This document shows positions 54,526-64,000 of a stretch of DNA of 64,000 nucleotides, one piece after another. The translations under genes and the position numbers were made by a program. The stretch's first letter is position 1; every line of letters starts with the position of its first letter. The stretch is from assembly GCA_947459245.1 (NCBI GenBank), contig CANHCV010000004.1:20644-84643 (forward strand), in the 5' to 3' direction. Source of the stretch: Bacteroidota bacterium (GTDB lineage: Bacteria; Bacteroidota; Bacteroidia; UBA7662; CANHCV01). The notes under the pieces were generated by a model. That model was not told the DNA's origin and did no database searches. It saw only the letters and a program-made list of their open reading frames with translations.

Positions 54526-55431
54526 TCAATGCCTCTCGCCCTTTACCATGTCCAATGCGTGAAGGCAAGATGGGAACCATGCATGGAAATAATCGTTGGC
54601 GGCGCCCAAAGACCCCGGAATGCCTAATACCAACATCCCGCGGCTGATGCCCGCAATGGCCCGTCCCAACATGGCCGTGGGAATGCGCGCCTGCCCATAC
54701 TGAAGTCCGTATTGAACCATCCCCGGCAACGATTCATCCATCAAATCCTCCAACGTAGAGTAGGTGAAGTCCCTCGGACCAACGCCCGTACCTCCCGAGA
54801 ATAGAATGACCTGAATACCACAATCGTGCGCTCGTTCCACCTCGTTGCGAATGGCTTGGGAATCGTCGGCAATAACGCGGAGCGGTTCGGTTTTCATGCC
54901 CATTCCCCCCAATTTCTGCACCAAAAAAGTGCCACTCTGGTCTACTGCTTCCCCACGACTAATGCGGTCTGAACACACCACTACCTGAACGGAAATCTCT
55001 TTTAAATCTTTCTTTATCTGGCTTTTGCCGCCCGTTTTGCTCAGCAATCCAATGGAAGAAATTGTTACCTTGGAATCAATGGGCTTCAGCATATCGTACA
55101 TGGTTAGCGCAACAATGGAGGCACCGGTCATGGCTTCCACTTCTACCCCCGTTTTGTAAACCGTATGCACTTCCACCAAAATGCGCACCTTCAATCCGTG
55201 AAATTCGTAATTCACCTGTGTAAATTCGATGGGAAGGGGGTGACAATCGGGAATTAAATCAGACGTACGCTTTACGCCAAAAAGTCCGGCTGTTCGGGCT
55301 ACTTCCAAAACGTTTCCTTTGGGTACTGTGCCTTGTTGAATGGCTTCAATGGTGGCTAAGGTACTCGCTTCGATCCACGCTTCTGCCGTGGCTTTGCGCA
55401 GGGTGCTGTTTTTATGGGTAATATCAACCAT
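54526..55431 (-). CDS. moaCB: bifunctional molybdenum cofactor biosynthesis protein MoaC/MoaB
   Basis: MVDITHKNSTLRKATAEAW; DLIPDCHPLPIEF; VEVEAMTGASIVALTMYDMLK; second half VVVCSDRISRGEAVDQSG and FSGGTGVGPRD. Confidence 0.93.
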   Translation of the reverse strand: MVDITHKNSTLRKATAEAWIEASTLATIEAIQQGTVPKGNVLEVARTAGLFGVKRTSDLIPDCHPLPIEFTQVNYEFHGLKVRILVEVHTVYKTGVEVEAMTGASIVALTMYDMLKPIDSKVTISSIGLLSKTGGKSQIKKDLKEISVQVVVCSDRISRGEAVDQSGTFLVQKLGGMGMKTEPLRVIADDSQAIRNEVERAHDCGIQVILFSGGTGVGPRDFTYSTLEDLMDESLPGMVQYGLQYGQARIPTAMLGRAIAGISRGMLVLGIPGSLGAANDYFHAWFPSCLHALDMVKGERH

Positions 55432-55864
55432 GATTTTCTTTCCAAAATGATTTTTCTGCTGTTTTTTCCTCTCCCCAAATGGGGCATTTGGCTTTGATTT
55501 CGTTCACCAACCATTCGCAAGCTTCGAAAGATGCTTTCCGGTGAGGCGAGGAAACAAAAACAAAGAAACAAATTTCACCGGTTTTAATCTCCCCTAAACT
55601 GTGGTGGATGTGCAAACACGTAATGGCAAATTTCTGAAATGCTTCCTCCCGAATTTCGTGACAAATGCTCAAGGCCAACGATTCATTCGCAGTATAAATA
55701 ATGGATGTAACGGGCAACCCCTCCTTTTCATCGGCTCGTACTTGACCCAAAAACAAGTCGTGTGCACCGATGGAAGTTTTGGTTTGGTGTTTAGCAATGC
55801 TATCTGCAATAAACGCAGGTGTGATGGGGCCTTGGGTAAAAATATTTTTGATCGATGCGCTCAT
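55424..55864 (-). CDS. moaE: molybdopterin synthase catalytic subunit
   Basis: DLFLGQVRADEKEGLPVTSIIYTA; HIHHSLGEIKTGEICFFVFVSSPHRKASFEACEWLV; start at 55864 (ATGA overlap), not ORF-track 56299. Confidence 0.92.
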   Translation of the reverse strand: MSASIKNIFTQGPITPAFIADSIAKHQTKTSIGAHDLFLGQVRADEKEGLPVTSIIYTANESLALSICHEIREEAFQKFAITCLHIHHSLGEIKTGEICFFVFVSSPHRKASFEACEWLVNEIKAKCPIWGEEKTAEKSFWKENHG

Positions 55865-56559
55865 AAAGGTATTTTTTGAAACTGAAAATCGGATAAATTT
55901 CCATGTAGAAGCGGGTTGGAGAGGGGATCTCTTCCATTTCCTAGAATTTCTAACGCTTGAATAACTTGCATTTGTGCCACCAATGCCGGAACCGGTGGGA
56001 GAACTCCTTGAATTTGGCAGCTTCCGCCTTCCGCGCCGGCCGATTCTCCAAACAGTTGGCGGAAAGAACGTCCACGGCTTGGATGGAAAACCCCCGTTTG
56101 AATCTCCGATTGAAAAATTCCAGCGAAAATCCAGGGAATACCCAATTCCTCGCAGGCTTCGTCCATCCAAACTCGGGCTGAAAAATCGTCGGTTCCATCC
56201 AAAACCATATCGCAGCCCGCTAAAAGTTCCAACCGATTTTCGGTGGTTAAAAACGTGGGAAAACCTTCCCATTGGGTATGCGGGAATTGTTCGGCACAAC
56301 GGCCCAACGCTACCTCGGCTTTCAGCTGATCAACATCCTTCGGGCCGTACAGCGGTTGACGGTGCAAGTTGGAGGTGGAAATGCGATCTCCATCGATCAA
56401 ACGAATGCGACCAACTCCGCAACCGCCAAGGGAAAGGGCCATCCAACTGCCCAATCCGCCAACGCCCACCAAAGCAACGGTTTTTTGCTGCAGGGCCGTT
56501 TGGGCTTGCATTCCCCAGCTCGTTAGGGCCAGTTGCCGCTGAAAATACTCGAAATTCAT
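55861..56559 (-). CDS. moeB: HesA/MoeB/ThiF family adenylyltransferase
   Basis: VALVGVGGLGSWMALSLGGCGVGRIRLIDGDRISTSNLHRQPLY; DMVLDGTDDFSAR. Confidence 0.92.
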   Translation of the reverse strand: MNFEYFQRQLALTSWGMQAQTALQQKTVALVGVGGLGSWMALSLGGCGVGRIRLIDGDRISTSNLHRQPLYGPKDVDQLKAEVALGRCAEQFPHTQWEGFPTFLTTENRLELLAGCDMVLDGTDDFSARVWMDEACEELGIPWIFAGIFQSEIQTGVFHPSRGRSFRQLFGESAGAEGGSCQIQGVLPPVPALVAQMQVIQALEILGNGRDPLSNPLLHGNLSDFQFQKIPL

Positions 56560-56783
56560 CCTCCAGAAAAAGGCGGCATGATGGAAATGGACTCGTTGCC
56601 CATTAAAGAATCGCTCTCGTGGAGCATCCCCTTTTCACTAGCGAGTAGAAAGGGCTCTCCATGAAGTTGAGGAACAAGCTGAACCAGCGCTGTATTTAAA
56701 TCACTTACCGAATGTTGAGATGGGATAACCACCGTTTCAGGGCACAATGCTTTGAGTTTTCCGTAAAAGGTGAAGGAATGCAT
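56556..56783 (-). CDS. moaD: MoaD/ThiS family sulfur-carrier protein
   Basis: MHSFTFYGKLKALCPETVVI...ISIMPPFSGG with C-terminal Gly-Gly; start reset from ORF-track 56939. Confidence 0.9.
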   Translation of the reverse strand: MHSFTFYGKLKALCPETVVIPSQHSVSDLNTALVQLVPQLHGEPFLLASEKGMLHESDSLMGNESISIMPPFSGG

Positions 56784-56784
56784 A

Positions 56785-57876
56785 TCAATGAAGGGGTCGA
56801 TTGTTGCAATGAAAACGGTAGAGTAGGAAATAGAAAAGCAATACAACGATCCATATTCCCAACTTTCCGCCAACCAAAATCGTAAGAATGCTGGTGAAAA
56901 CCAATCCCCAAAGGATAACCAGTACCATGCGAAAAGCAACTTCCATGGATTGGAAAAAATCGAGCGATTTAACCACTTTTTTGGTTAAACGGTTGGCAAT
57001 AAAGTGAGGAATAAAGAAGATGGGAAGCAAAAGGTTCGACTCTCCAATGGCTAACTTTTCTAAGAATCGATGTTTTTGAGGAACTGCAGGTGGAACTCCC
57101 TGAAGGTAATCGGCTACCCACTGGCGTTCTTCGGCAATTCCTGGCTCGCTTCCGGTTCCGTTCCGATGTTCGAGGATGGCCGCGATCCTTCTACCTTGGG
57201 TGTAAGCATTAATTTTTTCGTAATCGTCTACCGGATAATCCACCACGGCCTCTTTCAATCCTTCCACCAATCGGTTGTTGAACTGGTTAAGGGACGAAGC
57301 TTTTTCGTTTTCCGATTTGGGGTAATAATCATGGGCCTCAAACGGAGTAGAAAATTGCACCAAGGCATCTTCTCCCTCTTTACCGAATCCGGTGTAATTG
57401 ATTCCAACGGGAACAATTTGAAGATCTTCCAATCCTTCTTCAACGGCTTGAAAAGCCAATCGTGCTGATCCTTTTTTCAAGCTGCGAAGTCGTTTTTCGG
57501 CAATGCAATCGCCTTCAGAAAAGATAATCACGTGCTTTCCTTCTTTCAAAAGTTGCGTAACCTTATTAAAAGTGTCTTTGTTTCGGTCCAAGGCGTTGTA
57601 ACCATCTCGAATACGGTAAATGGGAATGATGTGCAGTTTATCTAAAATTTTTGCAGCCAATGGGTGGTTAAAAACATCGGCCCGAGCTAAAAAATAGAGT
57701 TTGGAATTGGGGTAATTGGCGGCAACAATAATTCCTTCTAAAAATGCATTTGTGTGGTTGCCGCACAACAAGGTAGGTTTTGATTCATCGATGTTTTCCA
57801 ATCCCGTAAGTTTAATTCTTCGGAAATACATCTTTAAAAAGAAGCCAATAGTTAGGCGTACGATTTGATACAACAT
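56785..57876 (-). CDS. lysophospholipid acyltransferase family protein
   Basis: LLCGNHTNAFLEGIIVAANY (HxxxxE-like), IIFSEGDCIAEKRLRSLKKGSARLA. Confidence 0.87.
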   Translation of the reverse strand: MLYQIVRLTIGFFLKMYFRRIKLTGLENIDESKPTLLCGNHTNAFLEGIIVAANYPNSKLYFLARADVFNHPLAAKILDKLHIIPIYRIRDGYNALDRNKDTFNKVTQLLKEGKHVIIFSEGDCIAEKRLRSLKKGSARLAFQAVEEGLEDLQIVPVGINYTGFGKEGEDALVQFSTPFEAHDYYPKSENEKASSLNQFNNRLVEGLKEAVVDYPVDDYEKINAYTQGRRIAAILEHRNGTGSEPGIAEERQWVADYLQGVPPAVPQKHRFLEKLAIGESNLLLPIFFIPHFIANRLTKKVVKSLDFFQSMEVAFRMVLVILWGLVFTSILTILVGGKLGIWIVVLLFYFLLYRFHCNNRPLH

Positions 57877-57880
57877 TCCA

Positions 57881-57888
57881 CAAAGTTA
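57881..57888 (-). promoter_or_regulatory. -7 box TAACTTTG for the acyltransferase/moa operon
   Basis: CAAAGTTA on plus strand just upstream of 57876. Confidence 0.5.
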
Positions 57889-57913
57889 GGATGAATTTTT
57901 GGTGCTTCTTGCC

Positions 57914-57921
57914 TACTTTTG
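57914..57921 (+). promoter_or_regulatory. -7 box TACTTTTG for fbaA
   Basis: TAnnTTTG 23 nt upstream of ATG at 57944. Confidence 0.55.
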
Positions 57922-57943
57922 CAGAAACAAAAAGGAAATCAAC

Positions 57944-59017
57944 ATGGCTTTGAAAATTGCTAGTGGAGTTGTCACTGGGGCAGATGTTCAAAAATTATTT
58001 GCACATGCCAAAGAAAATCGGTACGCCTTGCCTGCGGTTAACGTGGTGGGTACCAATTCCGTAAATGCCGTTTTAGAAACCGCAAAAGAGGTAAATTCTC
58101 CTGTTATCATTCAGTTTTCCAATGGAGGCGGGGTGTTTTATGCCGGTAAAGGACTCTCCAACGAACAGCAACGTGCTGCCATTTTGGGATCCATTTCGGG
58201 TGCTCAGCACATCCATCTTTTGGCAGAAGCCTACGGCGTGCCCGTTATCCTTCATACCGACCATTGCGCCCGCAACTTGATGCCTTGGGTTGATGGACTT
58301 TTGGATGCTTCAGAAAAACATTTCCAACAATTTGGAAAGCCGTTGTACAGTTCGCACATGTTGGACTTGAGCGAAGAACCCATTCATGAAAACATTGAAA
58401 CGTGCAAACGTTACTTGGAGCGCATGAGCAAAATGGGAATGACCTTGGAAATTGAATTGGGCGTGACCGGTGGAGAAGAAGATGGAGTAGATAACTCTGA
58501 TATTGATTCTTCGAAACTATACACTCAGCCTGAAGAGGTTGCCTATGCTTACGAAGAGCTGATGAAGGTAAGCAATCAATTCACCATCGCAGCCGCATTC
58601 GGAAACGTGCATGGCGTTTACAAACCCGGAAACGTTAAACTCACTCCGGTTATTCTTCATAATTCCCAAGAATTTGTTCGCCAGAAATTCGGGTTGTCGG
58701 AATCGAAACCCATTGATTTTGTTTTTCACGGCGGTTCGGGCTCTACTTTGGAAGAAATTCGCGAAGCGATTTCCTACGGAGTGATCAAAATGAACATCGA
58801 CACCGATTTGCAATACGCTTATTTGGAAGGTGTACGCGATTATGTTGAAAGCAAGAAAGGGTATTTGCAAGGGCAAATCGGGAATCCCGAAGGCGATGAT
58901 AAACCCAATAAGAAATACTACGACCCCCGTGTTTGGCTTCGAAAAGGGGAGGATACTTTCCGCACTCGTTTGAAGCAAGCGTTTGAAGATTTAAATAACA
59001 TCAATACCCTTGGCTAA
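57944..59017 (+). CDS. fbaA: class II fructose-bisphosphate aldolase
   Basis: [62 protein letters not shown]. Confidence 0.95.
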   Translation: MALKIASGVVTGADVQKLFAHAKENRYALPAVNVVGTNSVNAVLETAKEVNSPVIIQFSNGGGVFYAGKGLSNEQQRAAILGSISGAQHIHLLAEAYGVPVILHTDHCARNLMPWVDGLLDASEKHFQQFGKPLYSSHMLDLSEEPIHENIETCKRYLERMSKMGMTLEIELGVTGGEEDGVDNSDIDSSKLYTQPEEVAYAYEELMKVSNQFTIAAAFGNVHGVYKPGNVKLTPVILHNSQEFVRQKFGLSESKPIDFVFHGGSGSTLEEIREAISYGVIKMNIDTDLQYAYLEGVRDYVESKKGYLQGQIGNPEGDDKPNKKYYDPRVWLRKGEDTFRTRLKQAFEDLNNINTLG

Positions 59018-59018
59018 T

Positions 59019-59858
59019 ATGGCGTGGTTTAAGAGAGAAACTCAGGGGATTTTTACCCAAACTGAGGAGAAAAAGGAAGTTCCTGAAGGTCTTTGGTTCA
59101 AATGTGGAAGTTGTAAAACAACCATTCTAACCGACGATGTTCATGCCAATTCTTGGGTTTGTCCCAAGTGCGATTATCACTTGCGCATCGGTTCTGATGA
59201 GTATTTCGAAATTTTATTCGATAACAAATACACCGAGTTGGATGCGAATTTGGAAGCGGCAAATCCGTTGGAGTTTGTAGATAGCAAACCGTATTCGGAT
59301 CGCATCAAAGCTACCCAGAAATCAACCGGATTGAAAGATTCCATGCGTACTGCAACCGGAAAAGTTGATGGAGTTCCCATGACCGTTTGTTGCATGGACT
59401 TCAACTTCATCGGTGGATCGATGGGTGCTGTAGTGGGAGAAAAAATTGCTCGTGCGGTAGATCATTGCATCGCGAACCGACAGGCCCTCATGATCATTTC
59501 CAAATCGGGAGGTGCGCGCATGATGGAAGCTGCATTTTCATTGATGCAAATGGCCAAATCATCTGCGAAATTGGCTCAATTGGGTCGAGAAAAGTTGCCC
59601 TACATCTCTTTGATGACCGATCCTACCACCGGTGGCGTTACGGCATCTTACGCCATGTTGGGAGATTTCAATATTTCGGAGCCTGGAGCCATGATTGGAT
59701 TTGCTGGACCTCGTGTAATTAAAGAAACCATCAAACGCGATTTGCCGAAAGGATTTCAAACCGCTGAAATGGTTCAAGAAACCGGATTTCTCGATTTTAT
59801 TGTTCATCGAAAAGAACTAAAAACAAAAATTGCTCACCTTTTGCGCATGTTGATGTAA
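59019..59858 (+). CDS. accD: acetyl-CoA carboxylase carboxyltransferase subunit beta
   Basis: [34 protein letters not shown] zinc ribbon; [32 protein letters not shown]. Confidence 0.96.
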   Translation: MAWFKRETQGIFTQTEEKKEVPEGLWFKCGSCKTTILTDDVHANSWVCPKCDYHLRIGSDEYFEILFDNKYTELDANLEAANPLEFVDSKPYSDRIKATQKSTGLKDSMRTATGKVDGVPMTVCCMDFNFIGGSMGAVVGEKIARAVDHCIANRQALMIISKSGGARMMEAAFSLMQMAKSSAKLAQLGREKLPYISLMTDPTTGGVTASYAMLGDFNISEPGAMIGFAGPRVIKETIKRDLPKGFQTAEMVQETGFLDFIVHRKELKTKIAHLLRMLM

Positions 59859-59888
59859 AAAAGGTTTGGAATATTAGAATTTAATTTT

Positions 59889-59896
59889 TAACTTTG
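59889..59896 (+). promoter_or_regulatory. -7 box TAACTTTG for rpsO
   Basis: TAnnTTTG with upstream TTTG at 59865-59868 (20-nt spacing). Confidence 0.6.
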
Positions 59897-59916
59897 CCCC
59901 TCGAAATTAGATAAGA

Positions 59917-60186
59917 ATGGCTACTAGCGCTCAAGACAAGAAATCAATTATTGCCGAACACGGAGGTTCTGAAAAGAACACCGGGTCATCTGAAGCACAA
60001 ATCGCATTGTTCACCAAGCACATCAGCGATCTTACTGCCCACTTGAAAATCCACAAAAAGGATTACAGCACTCAACTTTCGTTGGTGAAAATGGTAGGTA
60101 AACGTCGTAGTTTGTTGAACTACCTGATCAAAAAAGATATTACTCGCTATCGTGCGATCGTAAGCAAATTAGGTTTACGTAAGTAA
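59917..60186 (+). CDS. rpsO: 30S ribosomal protein S15
   Basis: GSSEAQIALFTKHISDLTAHLKIHKKDYSTQLSLVKMVGKRRSLLNYLIKKDITRYRAIVSKLGLRK. Confidence 0.98.
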   Translation: MATSAQDKKSIIAEHGGSEKNTGSSEAQIALFTKHISDLTAHLKIHKKDYSTQLSLVKMVGKRRSLLNYLIKKDITRYRAIVSKLGLRK

Positions 60187-60191
60187 TTTTT

Positions 60192-60221
60192 AAAGGCGAT
60201 TGTGAAACAATCGCCTTTTTT
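60192..60221 (+). terminator. intrinsic terminator/attenuator between rpsO and pnp
   Basis: AAAGGCGATTGTgaaACAATCGCCTTTTTT. Confidence 0.87.
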
Positions 60222-60339
60222 AGGCGGTCCTTTACCCAGCAATCCGGCTGAGGTAAGCGGTCGAGAAGAGGAAATAACATAAAAGCAAAAGGAGTTGTAC
60301 CCAACTCTTCTTACAATTCCCGATGCGTCGTTCTTGAAT

Positions 60340-62577
60340 ATGAACATTATTACCAAATCGTTTGACCTAGGAAACGGTCAAATGGCCACCATCGAAACCG
60401 GCAAACTTGCCCGTCAAGCCGATGGATCCGCCGTATTAAGGGTGGGAAATACCATGCTTTTAGCCACTGTTTGTGCAAAAGCTGATGCCGGTGAAAACGT
60501 GGATTTCATGCCACTCACCGTTGATTACCAAGAGAAATTCGCTTCCAACGGTAAAATTCCAGGATCATTCCACCGCCGCGAAATGCGCCCTTCCGACTAT
60601 GAAATTCTCATTTGTCGTTTGGTTGACCGTGCTCTACGTCCACTTTTTCCCGAAGATTTTCACGCCGATACGCAAGTTCAAGTTTTCTTGATCTCTGCCG
60701 ATCCAGAAATGCAACCCGATGCGCTAGCATGTTTGGCCGCCAATGCAGCTCTCGCAGCATCCGATATCCCATTCAATGGTCCTATCTCTGAAGTTCGTGT
60801 AGCTCGCGTAAATGGAGAATACTTGGTGAATCCAACCACTTCTCAAATTGAAACGGCTGATTTGGATATCATCGTTGCCGCAACCATGGACAACATTGTG
60901 ATGGTAGAAGGTGAAGGATCTGAAGTACAAGAAGCAGATTTGTTGAAAGCCATTCAAGTAGCTCACGATGCCATTAAAGTGCATTGCGCAGCCTTGATGG
61001 AATTTACGCAAATGGCGGGTAAAACGCAAAAGCGTGAGTATTGCCACGAGAACAACGACGAAGATTTGCGCGAAAAAATTGAAGCAGCTTGTTACGATAA
61101 AGTATATGCTGTTGCAAAAAGCGGTAAAGGCAAAAAAGAACGTGGTGTAGATTTCAAAGCCGTGTTGGAAGAGTTCCTTTCTACGTATTCCGATGAGGAG
61201 CGAGCTGGATTGAACATGTTTTTGGTGAAGAAGTATTTCCACGATGTGGAGTACAAAGCCATGCGTGAAATGATTTTGTCGGAACGCATTCGTTTGGATG
61301 GTCGCAATACCACCACCGTTCGCCCGATTTGGTCGGAAGTGGATTACCTCCCAGGAGCTCACGGTTCAGCTGTGTTTACCCGCGGAGAAACACAATCCCT
61401 AACTACGGTTACCTTGGGCGCGAAAAAGGACGAAAAGTTGTTGGATGGAGCCATGTTCGATTATCATGAGCGCTTCATGTTGCACTACAATTTCCCAGGA
61501 TTTTCTACCGGTGAAGTAAAGCCAAATCGCGGGCAAAGCCGTCGCGAAATTGGTCACGGTAACCTAGCTGCCCGCGCATTGCGCAAGGTGCTTCCAAACC
61601 AAGAAGAGTGTCCTTACACCATTCGTATTGTTTCCGATATTTTGGAATCAAACGGATCTTCTTCCATGGCTACCGTTTGTGCTGGAACATTGGCGCTGAT
61701 GGATGCCGGGGTTCAAATTAAAGCTCCTGTTTCAGGTATTGCCATGGGATTGATCAAAGAAGGTGATCGCGCAGCGATTCTTTCTGACATCTTGGGTGAT
61801 GAAGATCACTTGGGCGATATGGATTTCAAAGTAACCGGTACTTCCAACGGAATTACTGCGGTTCAAATGGACATCAAAATTGATGGACTTCCCTACGACC
61901 TATTGAATACAGCACTTTTGCAAGCAAAAGAAGGTCGTTTGCACATCTTAGGAAAAATGAATGAAACGCTTCAGGCTCCTAATGAAGATTACAAATCTCA
62001 TACACCACGCATTGTAGCCTTGAAAGTAGATGCAGAATTCATTGGGCCCATCATTGGACCCGGTGGTAAGCACATTCAAGAGCTTCAGCGTGAAACCAAT
62101 ACCACCATCAGCATTGAAGATGAAGGTAAATTCGGTTTGGTTCAAATTTATTCCATCGATCAGGAAGGAATGGAGAAAGCCATTGCTCGCATCAAAGGAA
62201 TTACCGGACGTCCAGAAATCGGAGCCGATTACGAAGGAAAAGTTCGTTCCATCCAAGCTTATGGTGCTTTCGTTGAATTCATGCCAGGACGTGACGGCTT
62301 GCTTCACGTTTCTGAATTGAGCTGGGATCGCATCGACAATGTGGCTGATGTGCTCGAAGAAGGCCAAATCATCAAAGTTCGTTTGTTGGAAATTGATCCG
62401 AAAACCGGAAAATTCCGTCTTAGTGCGAAAGTATTCCAAGACAAGCCTGAGGGTTATGTTGAGCGCCCCGCTACTCCACGTCCGCCTCGTCCCGAAGGGG
62501 ATCGTCGCGATCGTGGCGACCGTGGTGGTGATCGCCGTGATCGTGGAGATCGCGGACCTCGTACCCGAGAAAATTAA
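60340..62577 (+). CDS. pnp: polyribonucleotide nucleotidyltransferase with RGD-rich tail
   Basis: [32 protein letters not shown] domain [27 protein letters not shown]1 domain; start set at [13 protein letters not shown]. Confidence 0.97.
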   Translation: MNIITKSFDLGNGQMATIETGKLARQADGSAVLRVGNTMLLATVCAKADAGENVDFMPLTVDYQEKFASNGKIPGSFHRREMRPSDYEILICRLVDRALRPLFPEDFHADTQVQVFLISADPEMQPDALACLAANAALAASDIPFNGPISEVRVARVNGEYLVNPTTSQIETADLDIIVAATMDNIVMVEGEGSEVQEADLLKAIQVAHDAIKVHCAALMEFTQMAGKTQKREYCHENNDEDLREKIEAACYDKVYAVAKSGKGKKERGVDFKAVLEEFLSTYSDEERAGLNMFLVKKYFHDVEYKAMREMILSERIRLDGRNTTTVRPIWSEVDYLPGAHGSAVFTRGETQSLTTVTLGAKKDEKLLDGAMFDYHERFMLHYNFPGFSTGEVKPNRGQSRREIGHGNLAARALRKVLPNQEECPYTIRIVSDILESNGSSSMATVCAGTLALMDAGVQIKAPVSGIAMGLIKEGDRAAILSDILGDEDHLGDMDFKVTGTSNGITAVQMDIKIDGLPYDLLNTALLQAKEGRLHILGKMNETLQAPNEDYKSHTPRIVALKVDAEFIGPIIGPGGKHIQELQRETNTTISIEDEGKFGLVQIYSIDQEGMEKAIARIKGITGRPEIGADYEGKVRSIQAYGAFVEFMPGRDGLLHVSELSWDRIDNVADVLEEGQIIKVRLLEIDPKTGKFRLSAKVFQDKPEGYVERPATPRPPRPEGDRRDRGDRGGDRRDRGDRGPRTREN

Positions 62578-62584
62578 TGTTCAC

Positions 62585-62612
62585 AAGCCCCGATTCATCG
62601 GGGCTTTTTTTA
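62585..62612 (+). terminator. intrinsic terminator after pnp
   Basis: AAGCCCCGATtcATCGGGGCTTTTTTT. Confidence 0.88.
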
Positions 62613-62622
62613 TCTTTATTCC

Positions 62623-63708
62623 ATGAATAAAAACACCATGGCCGCATTGCAGGTCGAAATCGATTCATCCTATTTGTACCAATGCGTTGCTAAGGCCCAA
62701 GAAAATCCGGAGTTGGCAGAGTATTATCAGCAAATGGCTCAATTTGAACAATTTCATGCCCAGAAAATGATGGACCATTGGGGGATTACCCAATCTCCTG
62801 AACCATCATTACGGGCAAGAGTTTGGAATTGGATTGGAATGAAGATGGGATATGATGTGGTTATTTCCCAATTGCTCAAAACCGAAAAATCGATCGGTTA
62901 TGCAGCAGGACAGAGCAAGAAAGCGGCTGGAATTCAATTGGATGGCAGGGAAAATATTCATACCGTTATTCTTCAGTCGATTCAATCGATGAGTGGTGGA
63001 AGTGTATCTTCGGTAGAAAAACGTCATCGTACCGTGGGCGGAAATGCCATTCGTGCTGCCATTTTAGGGGCAAACGATGGTTTAGTTTCCAATTTAAGCT
63101 TGGTAATGGGTGTTGCAGGGGCAACGCAAGGATCGGGCGATGTTTTGGTGGTAGGCATGGCTGGGTTGTTGGCTGGTTCCATTTCCATGGCCATGGGAGA
63201 GTGGATTTCGGTGAAGGGTGCTCAAGAAATGTACGAACGCCAAATGGATCTCGAAGCAGAAGAATTGGAAGCTCATCCGGAAGAGGAGCTTCGCGAATTG
63301 GAATTGCTATTTAAAGCCAAAGGATTCTCACCAGAAATTGCGCAAAAAATGGTTGCGGAAATCGCACAAGATCCAGAAAAACTGAAAGAGGTCTTGATTC
63401 GAGAAGAGTTGAACATCGATCCTGAAGAAATGAAGGACTCTGCCTGGGTTGCGGCCATTTCTTCATTTGTGTTGTTTTCAATTGGCGCTATTTTTCCTGT
63501 ATTGCCCTATTTTTGGACAGAAGGATTTCCAGCTATCGTTCAAGGAGGTATTTTTTCAGCACTTGGGCTTTTTTTGATTGGCGCTGCATTAACGTTGTTT
63601 ACAGGTAAAAGTGTTTGGTTCTCAGGCTTTAGGCAGGTTATTTTTGGATTGGCTGCTGCTGCAGTTACCTATGCAGTTGGTCATTGGTTGGGAGTTCAAT
63701 TGACGTAG
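62623..63708 (+). CDS. ferritin-like domain fused to VIT1/CCC1-type transporter (MbfA-like)
   Basis: N-terminal EIDSSYLYQCVAKAQENPELAEYYQQMAQFEQFHAQKM; then GANDGLVSNLSLVMGVAGA and MAMGEWISVKGAQEMYERQ. Confidence 0.87.
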   Translation: MNKNTMAALQVEIDSSYLYQCVAKAQENPELAEYYQQMAQFEQFHAQKMMDHWGITQSPEPSLRARVWNWIGMKMGYDVVISQLLKTEKSIGYAAGQSKKAAGIQLDGRENIHTVILQSIQSMSGGSVSSVEKRHRTVGGNAIRAAILGANDGLVSNLSLVMGVAGATQGSGDVLVVGMAGLLAGSISMAMGEWISVKGAQEMYERQMDLEAEELEAHPEEELRELELLFKAKGFSPEIAQKMVAEIAQDPEKLKEVLIREELNIDPEEMKDSAWVAAISSFVLFSIGAIFPVLPYFWTEGFPAIVQGGIFSALGLFLIGAALTLFTGKSVWFSGFRQVIFGLAAAAVTYAVGHWLGVQLT

Positions 63709-63845
63709 GCTCATTTATCTAGGAGTAGGAGGTACCTTTGCTCTACTGCTGGAATTCATTTTGGTTTATTTATCGATTGTTTCAAAAAAACAGTTATTCA
63801 GATTTAAAAACTTTTTGGAATGCACTTTTTTGAATAAGAAAACAC

Positions 63846-64000
63846 ATGACTCCTCGACGAATATCTAAAGTAGAAGAAATTGAGCACAGCGGATTCGTTT
63901 TTTTGGTAGGCCCATCCGGCTCTGGAAAATCTACGCTTGCAAGAAAATGGGCCAACCGTTTGGGATTGGAGCACGTTGATTTGGATCAAATGATCGAAAT
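63846..64000 (+). CDS. shikimate kinase-like P-loop protein (3' truncated by window edge)
   Basis: MTPRRISKVEEIEHSGFVFLVGPSGSGKSTLARKWANRLGLEHVDLDQMIE. Confidence 0.65.
   Translation, partial: MTPRRISKVEEIEHSGFVFLVGPSGSGKSTLARKWANRLGLEHVDLDQMIE

Noticed and set aside
55974-56606. 210-aa plus-strand ORF overlapping moaE/moeB
   Set aside because: Antisense to clear MoeB/ThiF motifs; Arg/Pro-rich shadow translation.
60724-61362. 212-aa minus-strand ORF inside pnp
   Set aside because: Shadow ORF antisense to a well-supported PNPase coding region; His/Phe/Cys-rich composition typical of antisense frames.
63733-63845. TACCTTTG box about 105 nt upstream of the terminal kinase gene, possible sRNA or long leader
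   Set aside because: No convincing terminator or conserved structure in the interval, and the gene is cut by the window edge; insufficient evidence.
1-64000. CRISPR array, prophage, integrative element or defence island
   Set aside because: No regularly spaced repeats, cas genes, integrase/transposase or phage structural genes were seen; Fic is the only accessory-like gene.

Overview
The window is a densely packed chromosomal segment from a Bacteroidetes bacterium. The lineage is inferred from TAnnTTTG-type -7 promoter boxes, gene content (DUF6029, Omp28, POT pairs, MoaC/MoaB fusion) and lack of Shine-Dalgarno signals. It has about 65 mostly housekeeping genes, many joined by TAATG or ATGA overlaps. 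They include tkt, udk, serS, gmk, mutS, tadA, cdsA, psd, recA, a moa cluster, fbaA, accD, rpsO and pnp, plus one tRNA-Pro(TGG). I see no rRNA, CRISPR array, transposase, prophage or secretion-system island. Most of the window is ordinary. The observations I rate highest are: (1) a symmetric 62-bp element, two copies of TGCGGTrAATA-N7-TATTCrCCGyA separated by AAAA, directly upstream of a class II Fic protein with a predicted C-terminal winged helix, a candidate autoregulatory operator; (2) a strong intrinsic terminator whose U-tract ends 2 nt before the udk start codon, a candidate attenuator; (3) a 52-aa ORF missing from the ORF track, with its own promoter-like box, between a bidirectional terminator and recA; (4) a GT2 glycosyltransferase fused to a PGT-like module; (5) a ferritin-like/VIT1 fusion; (6) a NahK-like kinase plus nucleotidyltransferase pair; (7) two hairpins in the pnp leader. 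No database search was possible, so product names rest on motif and family recognition.
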